A stretch of DNA of 64,000 bases, taken from contig CM050454.1 of NCBI GenBank assembly GCA_027563935.2, forward strand, positions 47,520,596 to 47,584,595. The letters run 5' to 3'. This document shows, one piece after another, positions 1 through 11,000 of the stretch (positions are counted from its first letter, which is position 1; each line of letters opens with the position of its first letter). The stretch is from Costus lasius. Its lineage: Eukaryota > Streptophyta > Magnoliopsida > Zingiberales > Costaceae. Below the pieces are notes generated by a model. It did no database searches and had not been told where the DNA came from. It saw only the letters and a list, made by a program, of their open reading frames with translations. Both the position numbers and the translations under genes were made by a program.

Positions 1-539
1 GCCTTGAAAGACGCCACCAATGGAAGAAGAAACGCCACCAATCACCCAAGAACGCCGGCCAAGGGAGAAGAAAGAAAGGAAATTTCGCCCAAGCCTCCAA
101 GAATCGCCCAAGCCTTCAAGAAAATCGCCAACTTCTTTGCCCTAGCCGTCCACCTCTTAGATTTTCGATTTTTAACTTTTAAACCCGCTAACCAATTAAT
201 CCAAATAGGGTTTAACCCACTAACTAATTAATTCAAATCCATCTAATTTAAGTGCAAACCCAATAACTAATTAATTTAACCATTAACTAACAATTTAACC
301 ATTCACTTAAACGAAAATCCAATAAGGATTAACTTAACATCCAATAAGGTCTATTTAATTAATTACAAATTAACAACCAATAAATTTCTAATTAATTAAT
401 TATAAATTAACAACCAATAAACTCTAATCAATTAATTACAAATTAACAATCAATAAGCCAGTTAATTAATATCCACAATCAATGATTTTATTTAAATCAA
501 AATAATACTTACCAGGACTTAAGATCCTTGGATCTTACA
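1..539. other. Terminal part of an unidentified LTR-like element
   Basis: AT-rich, non-coding sequence with several CGCC-containing words at its left and runs of TTAATTAA/CCAATAA at its right. It stops exactly where homology to Athila-like reverse transcriptase begins (540). Its last bases, GGATCTTACA, would read TGTAAGATCC on the - strand, a start resembling the TGTAACGCCC start of gypsy K here. I infer the end of a Tekay/Del-like LTR inserted into gypsy B, with the rest left of the window. A 75-codon open stretch at 4-231 has no recognisable domain and is not called a gene. Confidence 0.4.
355..459. repeat. Three imperfect AT-rich tandem units of about 34-36 bp
   Basis: The phrase TTAATTA(C/T)AAATTAACAA(C/T)CAATAA occurs three times in a row with small length changes. 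It lies inside the LTR-like block at the left edge. No coding content. Confidence 0.7.
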
Positions 540-2225
540 ACAGGGAATAGTTTTGGGTCATCTTATTTCAGAGAGAGAGAGATAGAAGTGGACAAAGCCA
601 AGATAGAAGTAATTGAGAAGTTGGCTCCACCCACCACTGTCAAGGAGATCAGGAGTTTTTTGAGACATGCAGGGTTTTATAGGAGATTCATCTGGGACTT
701 CTCTAAACTTGCTAAACCCCTCACTGACTTACTTTGTAAAGATGCCAAATTCTGCTTTGATGAGAAATGTCTGTTTGCTTTTCAGGAACTAAAGAAAGCC
801 CTGACATCAGCACCCATCATGCAACCACCTGACTGGGAGTTACCTTTTGAGCTTATGTGTGATGCTAGTGACTATGCAGTGGGAGCAGTTATAGGGCAAA
901 GGAAGGAAAAGAAGCCTTATGTGACCTCTTATGCCAGTAAAACTTTAGATGAAACACAAAGGAATTACACCACTACTGAGAAGGAGTTGTTGGCTATAGT
1001 TTTTGCATTTGACAAATTCAGATCTTACTTGATAAATTCGAAAGTAGTAGTATATACTGATCATGCTGCAGTTAAATATTTGATACAGAAAAAAGACATT
1101 AAGCCACGGTTGTTGAGATGGATTTTGCTTCTGCAAGAATTTGACCTGGAAATCAAAGATAAGAAAGGAACCGAGAACATTGTTGTAGATCATCTTTTAA
1201 GAATAATGGTAGATACTGAAAAGAATGATGAGATCAATGATTCCTTCCCTCAAGAACAACTCTTAGCCATTGAACAACTCAAAGCCCCCTGGTATGCTGA
1301 CATAGTGAATTATCTTGTAGCCTATATTTTTCCTTCTGATTTGAGCTACCAAAAAAGAAAAAGATTTTTGGCTGAAGTGAAACATTATTTTTGGGATGAG
1401 CCTTATTTGTTTAGAAGATGTGCAGATAGCATTTTTAGAAAATGTGTACCTGAAGAAAAAATTGCAGATATTTTGCCTCAATGCCATGGATCTTCCTATG
1501 GTGGACATGCTGGTACTGAAAAGACTGCTTTCAAAGTGTTACAATCAGGATTTTATTGGCCCAAAATTTTCAAAGATGCTAGAAACTTTGTGTTATCTTG
1601 TGATAAATGTCAAAAGATTGGGAACATTAATAGAAGACATGAGATGCCACTGTCCAATATTCTTGAAGTTGAGATATTTGATGTTTGGGGGATTGACTTC
1701 ATGGGACCTTTCCCATCTTCAGGAGGTAACAAGTACATTCTTGTAGCAGTTGATTATGTCTCAAAATGGGTTGAAGCTCTCGCTTCACCAACCAATGATT
1801 CGAGAGTTGTTACTAAACTGTTTAAAAGAATTACCTTTCCACGATATGGGACACCACGAGTAGTGATTAGTGATGGAGGATCGCATTTCATAGAACACAA
1901 ATTTTTAGCCCTACTCAGGAAATATGGAGTAAATCATAGAGTTGCAACACCTTATCACCCCCAAACAAGTGCACTGGTGGAGATATCAAATAGAGAGATC
2001 AAAGGAATTCTAGAAAAAACAGTGTCACGCACTAGGAAAGATTGGGCATTCAAACTTGATGATGCATTATGGGCTTACCGAACTACTTTCAAAACACCCA
2101 TAGGTATGTCTCCTTTTCAATTGGTCTATGGAAAATCATGTCACCTTCTTGTAGAGCTCGAGCATAAAGCATACTGGGGAATCAAGATGCTGAATTTCGA
2201 TTTGAAGAACGCGTGTGAAAAATAG
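540..2225 (+). pseudogene. Gypsy B pol fragment: RT thumb, RNase H, integrase
   Basis: Encodes the replication enzymes of an Athila-like retrotransposon. The frame enters at the end of reverse transcriptase with a one-base shift near 560-580, then reads [13 protein letters not shown] and [21 protein letters not shown] (RT thumb/connection). RNase H follows with its acidic residues visible ([25 protein letters not shown]). Integrase follows with an HHCC zinc finger ([10 protein letters not shown] ... CDKCQKIG) and the three catalytic acids in [18 protein letters not shown] and the E of [12 protein letters not shown]. The catalytic residues are intact, but the frame ends at a TAG at 2223-2225 where gypsy F has Trp. 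The 5' two thirds of the element (gag, protease, RT palm) is missing. Confidence 0.9.
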
Positions 2226-2599
2226 AGATTGCAATTAAATGAGCTAGATGAGATCAGAATTTCTGCATATGAAAATGCAAGAATTTACAAAGAAAAACTA
2301 AAAGATGGCATGATCAACATATTCTCAGAAGAAATTTCCAACCAAGTGACTTTGTTCTTTTGTTCAATTATAGATTGAGACTTTTTCTTGGAAAACATAA
2401 GTCTCGATGGTCTAGGCCTTTTCAGGTAAAGAAGGCTTACCCTTACGGAGCCGTAGACATATGGAGTGAAGAAATAGTTGAATTCAAAGTTAATGGTCAG
2501 AGGCTGAAGCATTATTATCAAGAGGAGCGAATTGAAGGAAAAGAGAGTTTATATTTAGATGAACCACGTTCAAATCCGAGTGCAAAAGGGTCAAGCTAA
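2226..2599 (+). pseudogene. Gypsy B integrase C-terminus, frameshifted
   Basis: Continues the integrase past the TAG at 2223-2225 and a frameshift before 2360. The open part at 2360-2599 reads [13 protein letters not shown] and [10 protein letters not shown], matching the C-terminal tail of gypsy F integrase at 39824-40063. It ends in TAA, and shortly after comes the GGGAGGCAACC motif that also follows the F integrase. This is the degenerate C-terminal domain of the same polyprotein. Confidence 0.8.
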
Positions 2600-4017
2600 T
2601 GACCTTAAATTAGCGCTTCTTGGGAGGCAACCCGAGCTTTCTAACTTTATTTTTACTTTCATTTACTTTTTATCTAGGTTTTCTTTTTAGAGCTAATTTT
2701 TAATTTTGTAGGTAAACAAACTTTGGTGGAAGAAACCCAAATGCATGAGTGGGTAGAGTCTTGTGAGTATCTCTTTCTCTTTTTATCTTTTGTCTTTCAT
2801 TTTCTACATCTTATTGATATTTCATGTGTTGAAGGGAAGGATGCTTCTTCTGCATATCTGTGTCCGCCGTCACTACTACTCTATTTTTCATACTTATCTT
2901 TTTGATCTTCGATGGGGTTGTATAATGATATTGATGATTCATCTTCAATATGGTTGTATAATACTCAATGATATTTTGATGATGATATTCTTTTCAATAT
3001 GGTTGTATTCACTTGATAATATTTTGATGACATGACATGTTAATGTTTGATGATGATGAGATGATTTGTGGCTTTGAATCACTTTTGAAATTATTTATGA
3101 TTGATGTTGTTGAATGAATCCAAAATTGAGACTACAATAAGGCCTATCATGTCAAATTTATTTCTCTTACACATATCTACTTTTAAATTCTTCATTGGTT
3201 GAGGAGTAGGATTTTAGGGAGATATGTTGTTTGAAAAAATTGATTTAAAAGTGAAACTACTTCTTGAATAAAATTAGCATATGAGTATGAATATTTGAAT
3301 TGATATTGATTGATTAGTCTAATTGAGGTTTCATTTATTTTACTATTTGTTGGGAAAAAGAATCCAAAATTCACAAAAATAGTGAGAGACTCCTCTACTT
3401 GGCACTGTGTAAAATTCACAGTGGTACCGAACGACATGGGTTGAAGTCGGAAAAGAAAAGAAAAATTTAAATGAGAGGAATCTATTCACATTAACTTCGT
3501 TGTCTTTGGTGAAAATTCCCAATACTAAAAAGACATGAGTTCTATTACACTGACTATGTGGTCAATGTACTCCGATTTCGTCACCAGAAAAAAGGTGGTA
3601 ATCAAATTAGAGAATGTGATTGATGCAAAAAGAAACAAAAAAAAGCATGTATCTATGTGGGTACATGCCATCCAAAAAAAAAAGAGAAAAATATGAGTGG
3701 AAAAAGATTTTGGATATCCTATTCCTGTAAGCAAAAGTATGAAAAACCTAAACTGAAAATTGGATAAAGTCTTGAGATTGAAATTCTTTCGTTTATGCAA
3801 GTTGGGAAGTTTTATTTGACTAAGTTGTGGATCTTGAGAATTAGAATTAGAAGATGATATGTCTATTTTAAAATTTTATAATGCAATTAATGAAGATTTT
3901 TCATTGGTGATTGTATGTTAGAAATTTATTTTCCATGAGAAAGTCTATGCCTATGACCAATTTTTGAATTTTCTTGGTTTTTGCTTGAGGACAAACAAAG
4001 TTTGAGCCTTATGTGTT
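2600..4017 (+). other. Gypsy B non-coding tail between pol and 3' LTR
   Basis: About 1.4 kb without a convincing gene. It starts with the CTTGGGAGGCAACCC motif just after pol and holds repeated GATGATATT/GGTTGTAT words around 2920-3060. It contains two short 'gtgagagactcc(t/c)ctacttggcactgtg' type passages also present in gypsy F (40755-40870). It ends with GCTTGAGGACAAACAAAG, the likely polypurine-tract region just before the LTR. An envelope-like frame, as in some Athila elements, was looked for and not seen; only short unrelated frames occur. Confidence 0.7.
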
Positions 4018-5942
4018 TGATGACACCGAAATTTATCGTAATTTCTATTCCATTTTGTTGATGGTTTTGTGTCATATTCATAGACTTTGCTTACTTTTAT
4101 GCCCTTTTTATCAATATTTGTGAAATCTACACTCTTTTCTATTTTTAATGATTTTCAGGCAAAAAGGCATGTTTTTCAGTCGATTTTGAGCAATCCAAGT
4201 GCATAATTGAATTCACAACATCAAAAGGAGATCAACCACAAATAGAAAGTGTACCTAGTAAAAAAGTAGTTCTTGTAAATCAAATTTCAGCAGATTTGGA
4301 GCTTAAGAGGAAATTACGACACCCACAATATATGCTTTACGGTACCGTAATTTGGAGCTTTACCGGGCAGAGAATCTCATATGATTACGGCACTACTGTA
4401 AATATCTTTACGGTGCCGTATTTTGGAGCATTTTTTATCAGAGGATCGATGGAGATTACGGTACTACCGTAAGGATCCTTACAGTACAGTATTTCGGGTC
4501 GATTCTCAACCCGAAAGATTTTGACATTACGACACTACCGTAAAGAACATTACAGTACCGTAATTCCAGAAGATTTCAAGCCGAGACCTCACTGTCTAGA
4601 TTACGGCACTGCCATAAAAACAATTACGGCCGTAATTACGACGCTACTCGCGACTTTCCCGGTCAACTCTGAACCCCGATTTTTGCGCGGTTGATTACGG
4701 ATGATCTAGGCCCTAATATTCGAAGCTGTAAGAAGGCGAAAGAGAGCCATCAACGAGAGGAAGCGAAGCACACCAAAAGCCCTAATTTTAGTTCACCACA
4801 GAGATAGAAATTGCCTCACACATCGTCGCTCTAGGTTTCACCGCCGGGAAGCGTACAGTGCATCTTCGGCCTTCAAATTTCAGTGGAAGCTACGCATAGA
4901 GGGGGAGAAGGAGCACCTAAAGTTTCAACGTGATCGGAGATCAGACGGAGGAGAAATCACCAGAAAACTGAGCGCCGCTGCTGTTCACCTAGATTACGGC
5001 CGTAAACTTCTTTACGGCCGTACCGTAATTTTCACTGTTCCTCTATTTTGGTTTTCTTCATCATGAATCATTGTAATCTTCCTTCTATGATAGCTTAAAC
5101 CTCTTTTGGGACATGGGGGAGTAATTCACTTGAGTTTTAATGACTAGATGACTATTTTTTCTATTATTTCATCTTGTTTAATTTTAGCCTGATGATTTTA
5201 CTCATGTGATGTTTTGTTTTTAAACTCTCCTTAGATCTATATTATTATTTATGTTTTAGGATTTTCGCTATTGACTGAAAAGTAATTGCTTGAGAATTTG
5301 GAACCCTAGAATTGCATAATAGGAACCCTTTTTAGGTTAGTTCTTGTTTGTTTGATTCTAGTAAGCCAACTACCATGATAATAATATAAATATAGGATTG
5401 AGTCTAAGCTTTCAAACGTGGAGATCTTGTGCGAAAGCAATGATCGGAACGTTAGAGAACCTTGAGCAAAACTAGTGTCGAGATTCGGATGCACGAAAGT
5501 GATCCTTGAAATTCCACTAAAGATTATCAACTTAGAACTCAGATGCACGAAAGTGATCCTTGAGTTCTCAATTTGATGATTTACTTATCATTAGCGTTGG
5601 GACGACTCTTGCGTGAGAGCGAGGATTTATCCCTGCATGGTTGTCTGCACGAAAGTGAGATAATCCTTTTATTCAAGTAAATTGCATCTTTGTCATGATG
5701 AAATTAAACTGATGCAATATTTATTCATGTCTAGTCATAAAAATTAAAGTGAACGAAACCCTAGTCCCAGCTTCTCTCTCTGATAATTCCGTTTCAGCGC
5801 TTTGGTCTTCGTTTGCTAGTTTGCACTATTTCGATTGCCTAGATAGTGAAAAATCAATTATTCGGTACTCAGCAACATAGGTCCCTGTGGATTCGATACT
5901 TTCTTTATTACTTCGAGTATCTGTACACTTGCGGACAGAACA
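4018..5942 (+). repeat. Gypsy B 3' LTR (1925 bp)
   Basis: Starts TGATGACACCG, like both gypsy F LTRs, and ends GCGGACAGAACA. Shared landmarks with the F LTRs occur in the same order: GGGACATGGGGGAGTAATTC (about 5109), the 'gatcggaacgtt(a/g)gaga' passage (about 5440), and the terminal 'cttcgagtatctgtacacttgcgg' passage. The PBS-like repeats present at the end of the F LTRs are absent here, so this is the shorter LTR form. Confidence 0.85.
4314..5035 (+). repeat. TTACGGC palindrome array in gypsy B LTR
   Basis: A series of paired inverted repeats of the form ATTACGGCACT-(a/g)CCGTAA followed by TTACGGTGCCGTAATTT, at about 4343, 4384, 4456, 4525 and 4600, roughly every 70-75 bp. A last pair lies at 4993-5030. 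Several arms carry C-to-T or G-to-A changes at CG positions. The function is unknown; being repeated and palindromic, it could bind a protein or fold as RNA. Confidence 0.75.
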
Positions 5943-6383
5943 AGCTCCTTCTCAGTTGTTGCATAGTTAATCTGTGTATCATCTAAAGTTTTGTTGGCAT
6001 AGTAAATGGCATGAAGTTTGTTTTTCTTTCGCTATCCCAAGATTGCTCCCACTACTTGATCACTTGCATCACACATCAACTCATATGGAAGTGTCCAATC
6101 AATGGTTGCATAATGGGTGCTGAGATAAGGGCCTTCTTTAACTTTTCAAAAGCTTCTGTGCAATCCCAGTCAAAAAGAAAAATAGCATCCTTAGCCAATA
6201 AATTTGTGAGAGGCCTAGCAGTTTTCAAAAAATCTTTAATAAATTGGCGATAAAATCCAACATTGCCCAAAAAACTATAGATTACTTTGATGGAGGTAGG
6301 TAGGGGTAATCTCTCAATGACTTCGACTTTGGCCTTATCTACTTCAATACCCCTTTGTGAGATGAGATGTCTAAGGACAATTC
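5943..6383 (-). pseudogene. Gypsy D fragment: RT thumb and start of RNase H
   Basis: Read on the - strand this gives HLISQRGIEVDKAKVEVIERL, FLGNVGFYRQFIKDF and then RNase H residues through a TTEKEL-like end at 5943. It is the 3' continuation of the RT fragment at 15425-16243; the two are separated by copia A, with AATTC duplicated at 6379-6383 and 15420-15424. Stop codons and frame breaks are present in the RNase H part. At 5943 it is cut by the LTR end of gypsy B. Confidence 0.85.
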
Positions 6384-8037
6384 TGAAAGTCCCCAAGAGG
6401 GGCGGTGAAACCCTAATAGGCGCATATGGAATTCAGCGGAAGGGGTTTCTAGGGATCGAATGCATCTTATATAATCAACATTAAATCTTTTGTATGCAAG
6501 AAAGAAATCATACCGATGCCATTTCTAGATGGCGTCTTGGAAGCAGAAAGCGAAATGGCTTTCCTCCAGAGATGACGCACACAAGATGAGAAAGACTTTC
6601 TCCTTGTCGATCTTTGTGCTAGCAAAGCTCTCCAAGAGTCCCAATCCGTGAAGGGAGATGAGATGATCTGCTTGGCGAAAAACTTCTTCTACTCCTCGTC
6701 CGCCTTCACCACACGAGAATACTTCTTGTGACGAGAGGAAGGGGCGAGAGCAAGAATAGGAGAGCGCAAGTGGCGACATGAGACGTGTGAACATGGCTTC
6801 TAAAAATAGTAAGCCACTTCTTCATGCGACCATGAACATTTCCCAATCGCAAATTGTTCTCTATTTGAACCAAGCGCTCTTTAATGAGCCGGTTCAATTT
6901 TGGTTCGGTTTAAGAACCAAGCCAAGCAATCCAGTCTAGATCTAAATTAAACCCTAAGGCTCCAGATCTAACCGTTGATCTCTTGATGCTCTTGATCTCA
7001 TCGATCTAGCATCCAATCTCTCAATCGAAGCTTACCGATCTCAAGCCCCAATCAATCAAACATGATCAGACCAGATCTCACTTACAATCAGAGATTAAAT
7101 TCCTTTAAACTGAACTCAAACAATTCAGTCCACACGATCTGACTTAAGTAAGCCATATCATCAAATTGTGCGACCCTAAGGGTTTCCTTTAAATGTCGGT
7201 AACGATAACTCACGTTATCACGATCAGTGAGGGGTATCTAGCAACACATCACTGTCTCCCGATATAAAGGAAAGAGTCTTCCAAGACTACACCCAAAAAC
7301 AGCACAAGTGTGAATCAACTTCACTAGGCATACATATGTCCTTTGCCACTGGATGTTCTTATTGGACAAGCGTGTCAAGCTTGTAACTCCAATATGATAA
7401 GCATGATTAGATCAGATGATCACTGTCACCTGGGTATGGCCATACACTTTCTCAATCATCTCATCCAGGGGGCCCCTTAAGAACATCACACTCCTTAAAC
7501 AAGGAGACGGCAATCCTTTGTCTATCACTAGTGCCCTAACCTGACTCAAGTTCATTATCCAAGATAGTCTATAATCATTATGTTTCAAATGATATTGAAC
7601 TACCTCAAAACAATGACAATCATCATTTAGAAACACAAGTGATCTCAAGTCAGAGGAAATGTGCCACTTGTCGCAATCAAGGAATATTCACATTGTGACA
7701 AACAATTGAATATCCTAGTAGGGTCTGTCCAGTACATCCAATGTACCCATGAGTCTACATCTTATTCCATGCTCGAAGCATCCTATAAGATTAGAACACA
7801 TATTAGTCTCAATCATATCAAGGCTGTCTCATGTTCACCAAGATATGTCGACTAAGGACTTTACTGCATGTCAGCCTAGCTGAACAGCTTTGAGACATTA
7901 TTCAGAAGTACACTTATTACAGCAGACAAGGTAACAACCTGAATAACAACCATGCCTTTATAAACATAAGAGTTTATTACATGATACTGATACATTCCCA
8001 AGGCCTCAAACATTAGGCTTAAGGGCATACCCCAACA
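6384..8037 (-). repeat. Copia A 3' LTR
   Basis: 1654 bp, same length as the partner at 13766-15419. Reads TGTTGGGGTATGCC to GGGACTTTCA on the - strand. It directly follows the polypurine tract. Confidence 0.96.
7434..7445. promoter_or_regulatory. Conserved LTR palindrome, copia A 3' LTR
   Basis: GTATGGCCATAC, a perfect 12-bp palindrome in the context AGTGTATGGCCATACCCAG read on the element strand. Confidence 0.6.
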
Positions 8038-8050
8038 ATCTCCCACTTGC
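8038..8050 (-). other. Copia A polypurine tract
   Basis: Reads GCAAGTGGGAGAT on the - strand, immediately before the 3' LTR and a few bases after the gag-pol stop at 8058. The same tract precedes the 3' LTRs of copia A' and E. It is the expected primer for plus-strand DNA synthesis. Confidence 0.85.
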
Positions 8051-8057
8051 ACTTAAT

Positions 8058-11000
8058 CTAATGGTTGAGAAATCTCAAACCCATGTTATTACAGTGCTTC
8101 TCATGCTTCTGCTGCGCCAGAGGCTTGGTAAGCGGGTCTGCCAGATTGTCATCTGTATGAACCTTGCAGACTTTGATCTCGCCGCGATCTATGATCTCCC
8201 TGATCAAGTGAAACCGTCTCTGTATGTGCTTGGACTTCTGGTGCGACCGTGGTTCCTTTGCTTGTGCGATTGCTCCAGTGTTATCACAGAAGATAACCAA
8301 AGGATCTGCACTCGAAGGAACAACACCAAGTTCTCTCACGAACTTACGAATCCACACTGCCTCCTTGGATGCTTCCGAGGCTGCAACATACTCGGCTTCT
8401 GTTGTGGAATCAGCAACAGTTGACTGTTTGAAACTCTTCCACACCACTGCTCCTCCATTCAAGCTAAAAACATAGCCTGATTGCGATCGGAAATCATCCT
8501 GGTCAGACTGGAACGAAGCATCAGTATATCCTTCAATACTGAGTTCTTCCTGACCACCATATATCAAGAACATATCTTTGGTCCTCCGCAGATATTTTAA
8601 GATGTTCTTGACTGCAATCCAGTGCGCCACACCTGGATTACTTTGGAACCGACTGGTCACGCTTAACCCGTAAGCAACGTCTGGGCGAGTACACAACATC
8701 GCATACATAATGGATCCAATAGCCGAAGCATAAGGCGTATTGTCCATTTCATCTTTCTCAGTCTGTGTTTGTGGACACTGACTTTTCGAAAGATTCAGAC
8801 CATGTCTGACTGGAAGATATCCTCGTTTAGAATTCTCTAAATGAAATCTCTCCAGGACTTTATCGATGTAAGTACTCTGGCACAACCCGAGAAGCCTCTT
8901 AGATCTATCCCTGTAGATCTTCACACCTAACACATAGGCTGCTTCTCCTAGATCTTTCATTTGGAAACATTTCCTTAACCATGCCTTAACCGCATGCATT
9001 TCAGGAATGTCGTTTCCAATGATCAAGATATCATCGACGTAGAGGACTAGGAAAGTAATCACGCTCCCACTAAACCTCTTATATACACACGGGTCATCCT
9101 CGTTCTTGATGAAACCAAATTCAGTGACTGATTCATCAAAACGAATGTTCCAGCTTCTTGATGCCTGCTTAAGTCCATAAATAGACTTCTTTAACTTGCA
9201 TATCTTATGACGATCTGATGGATCAGTGAAACCTTCTGGTTGTGTCATGTACACATCCTCATCCAGATTTCCATTCAGGAAAGCTGTTTTCACATCCATT
9301 TGCCAAATCTCATAATCATAATATGCAGCTATCGCGAAAAGAATCCGAATAGACTTAAACATAGCTACAGGTGAGAAAGTTTCATCATAATCTATCCTGT
9401 AGATTTGTTTGAAACCTTTCGCAACTAGCCTGCCTTTATAGGTAACTACGTTACCATCCATGTCAATCTTCTTCTTGAAGATCCATTTACAGCCTATAGG
9501 GATTACTCCCGGAGGCGGATCAACCAAATCCCAAACTTGGTTATCTGACATGGAGTCCATCTCGGCGCGCATAGCTTCAAGCCATCTCGCTGACTCCGGT
9601 CCACTGACCGCATCCGCATAAGTGAGGGGTTCATCATTATCAATGATGTAGACTCCGTCATAGCGCTCAGGCTGTCGACGAATCCTTCCCGATCTTCGCG
9701 GTTCCCGTGATATCTGAGCCTCAGGTTGTTCAATATCCTGATTTACCGGCTCAGGCTCATCCAACTGTGCTTGATCACTTTGTCCTTCCTCTGGATTCTC
9801 ATCCAGCTTTATTTCTCTCCCACTGGCTTCTTGCAGAAGAAACTCCTTCTCAAGAAATATGGCCGTCCGAGCAACAAATACCTTGTTCTCTTTGGGATCG
9901 AAGAAATAATAACCCTTAGTTTCCTTAGGGTAACCGACAAAGATACATTTGTCAGATCTGCTCTCTAGTTTCCCAGAGGCGAGCTTTTTGACATAAGCCT
10001 CGCAGCCCCAGATCCTAATAAATGTCAAGCTCGGCTGTTTCCCATACCATAATTCATATGGGGTCTTAGAAACGGCCTTGGATGGCACTCGGTTTAGTAC
10101 TTTTGCAGCTGTTTCCAGTGCAAAACCCCAAAAGGAATATGGAAGAGTAGCCTGACTCATCATAGAACGAACCATATCAAGTAACGTTCTATTTCTCCTC
10201 TCGGACACACCATTCCATTGCGGTGTTCCTGGCGGAGTGAGCTGTGAGATAATCCCACACTCCTTTAAATAGTCAGTAAACGCATGACTTAGGTATTCTC
10301 CACCTCGATCTGAGCGAAGTGCCTTGATATTTCGGCCTAGCTGATTTTGTACTTCATTCTTGAACTCTTTGAACTTGTCAAAAGATTCACTTTTATGTCT
10401 CATTAAATAGACATACCCATATCTACTGAAATCATCAGTAAAGGTAATGAAGTACTGATAGCCACCTCTGGCATGTTTACTAAATGGCCCACACACATCA
10501 CTGTGTATAAGGTCAAGTAAACCTGAAGCCCTTTGACCTTTGTGAAGAAAAGGTGACTTCGTCATTTTACCCATTAAACAAGCCTTGCATGTATCAATCT
10601 CCTTATAGGAGAATGATCCCAGCAGTCCATGATCATGCAACCGCTTAATGCGTTTCTCGTTAATATGGCCTAAACGACTATGCCATAGCAAGGTGCTGTC
10701 ATCAGCATTCTTGGCTTTCTTAATATCAATTTTTTGTATAGAACATTCCATGTCCAACATGTATAACCCATTGTTAATTGAACCAGTTGCATAAACAATA
10801 TTATCATAAGATAAAACACACTTTGAAATATTGCATTCAAAGGAAAATCCTTTCCTGACAAGAGCAGGAATGGAGATAATATTCTTAGTAATGCTGGGAA
10901 CAAAGTAACAATTGTCTAGTTCCAATACAATTCCAGATGGTAAAGAAATGAAATAGTCTCCTACAGCAACAGCAGCAACCCGTGCCCCGTTTCCAACGCG

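Larger units (their letters stand above)
540..5942 (+). mobile_element. Gypsy B: Athila-like Ty3/gypsy element, 5' part outside the window
   Basis: Order seen: end of reverse transcriptase, RNase H, integrase, about 1.4 kb of non-coding tail, then a 3' LTR that begins TGATGACACC, as do the LTRs of gypsy F. The 3' LTR ends at ...GCGGACAGAACA and is followed at once by - strand RNase H coding sequence of gypsy D, so B inserted into D. The left half appears to be cut off by the LTR-like block at 1-539 rather than worn away, because homology starts abruptly at 540. The matching target duplication would lie outside the window (candidate AGCTC at 5943-5947). Confidence 0.85.

Noticed and set aside
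4..231. 75-codon open frame at the left edge
   Set aside because: No domain, low-complexity composition, and lies in a block that looks like LTR sequence.
2600..4017. Possible envelope-like gene between integrase and 3' LTR of gypsy B (and 40064-41307 in F)
   Set aside because: Only short frames, not conserved between the two elements; no signal peptide or transmembrane pattern seen.
6525..6897. Overlapping short minus-strand frames repeated at 13907-14279
   Set aside because: They repeat only because they lie in the two copia A LTRs; no protein similarity recognised.
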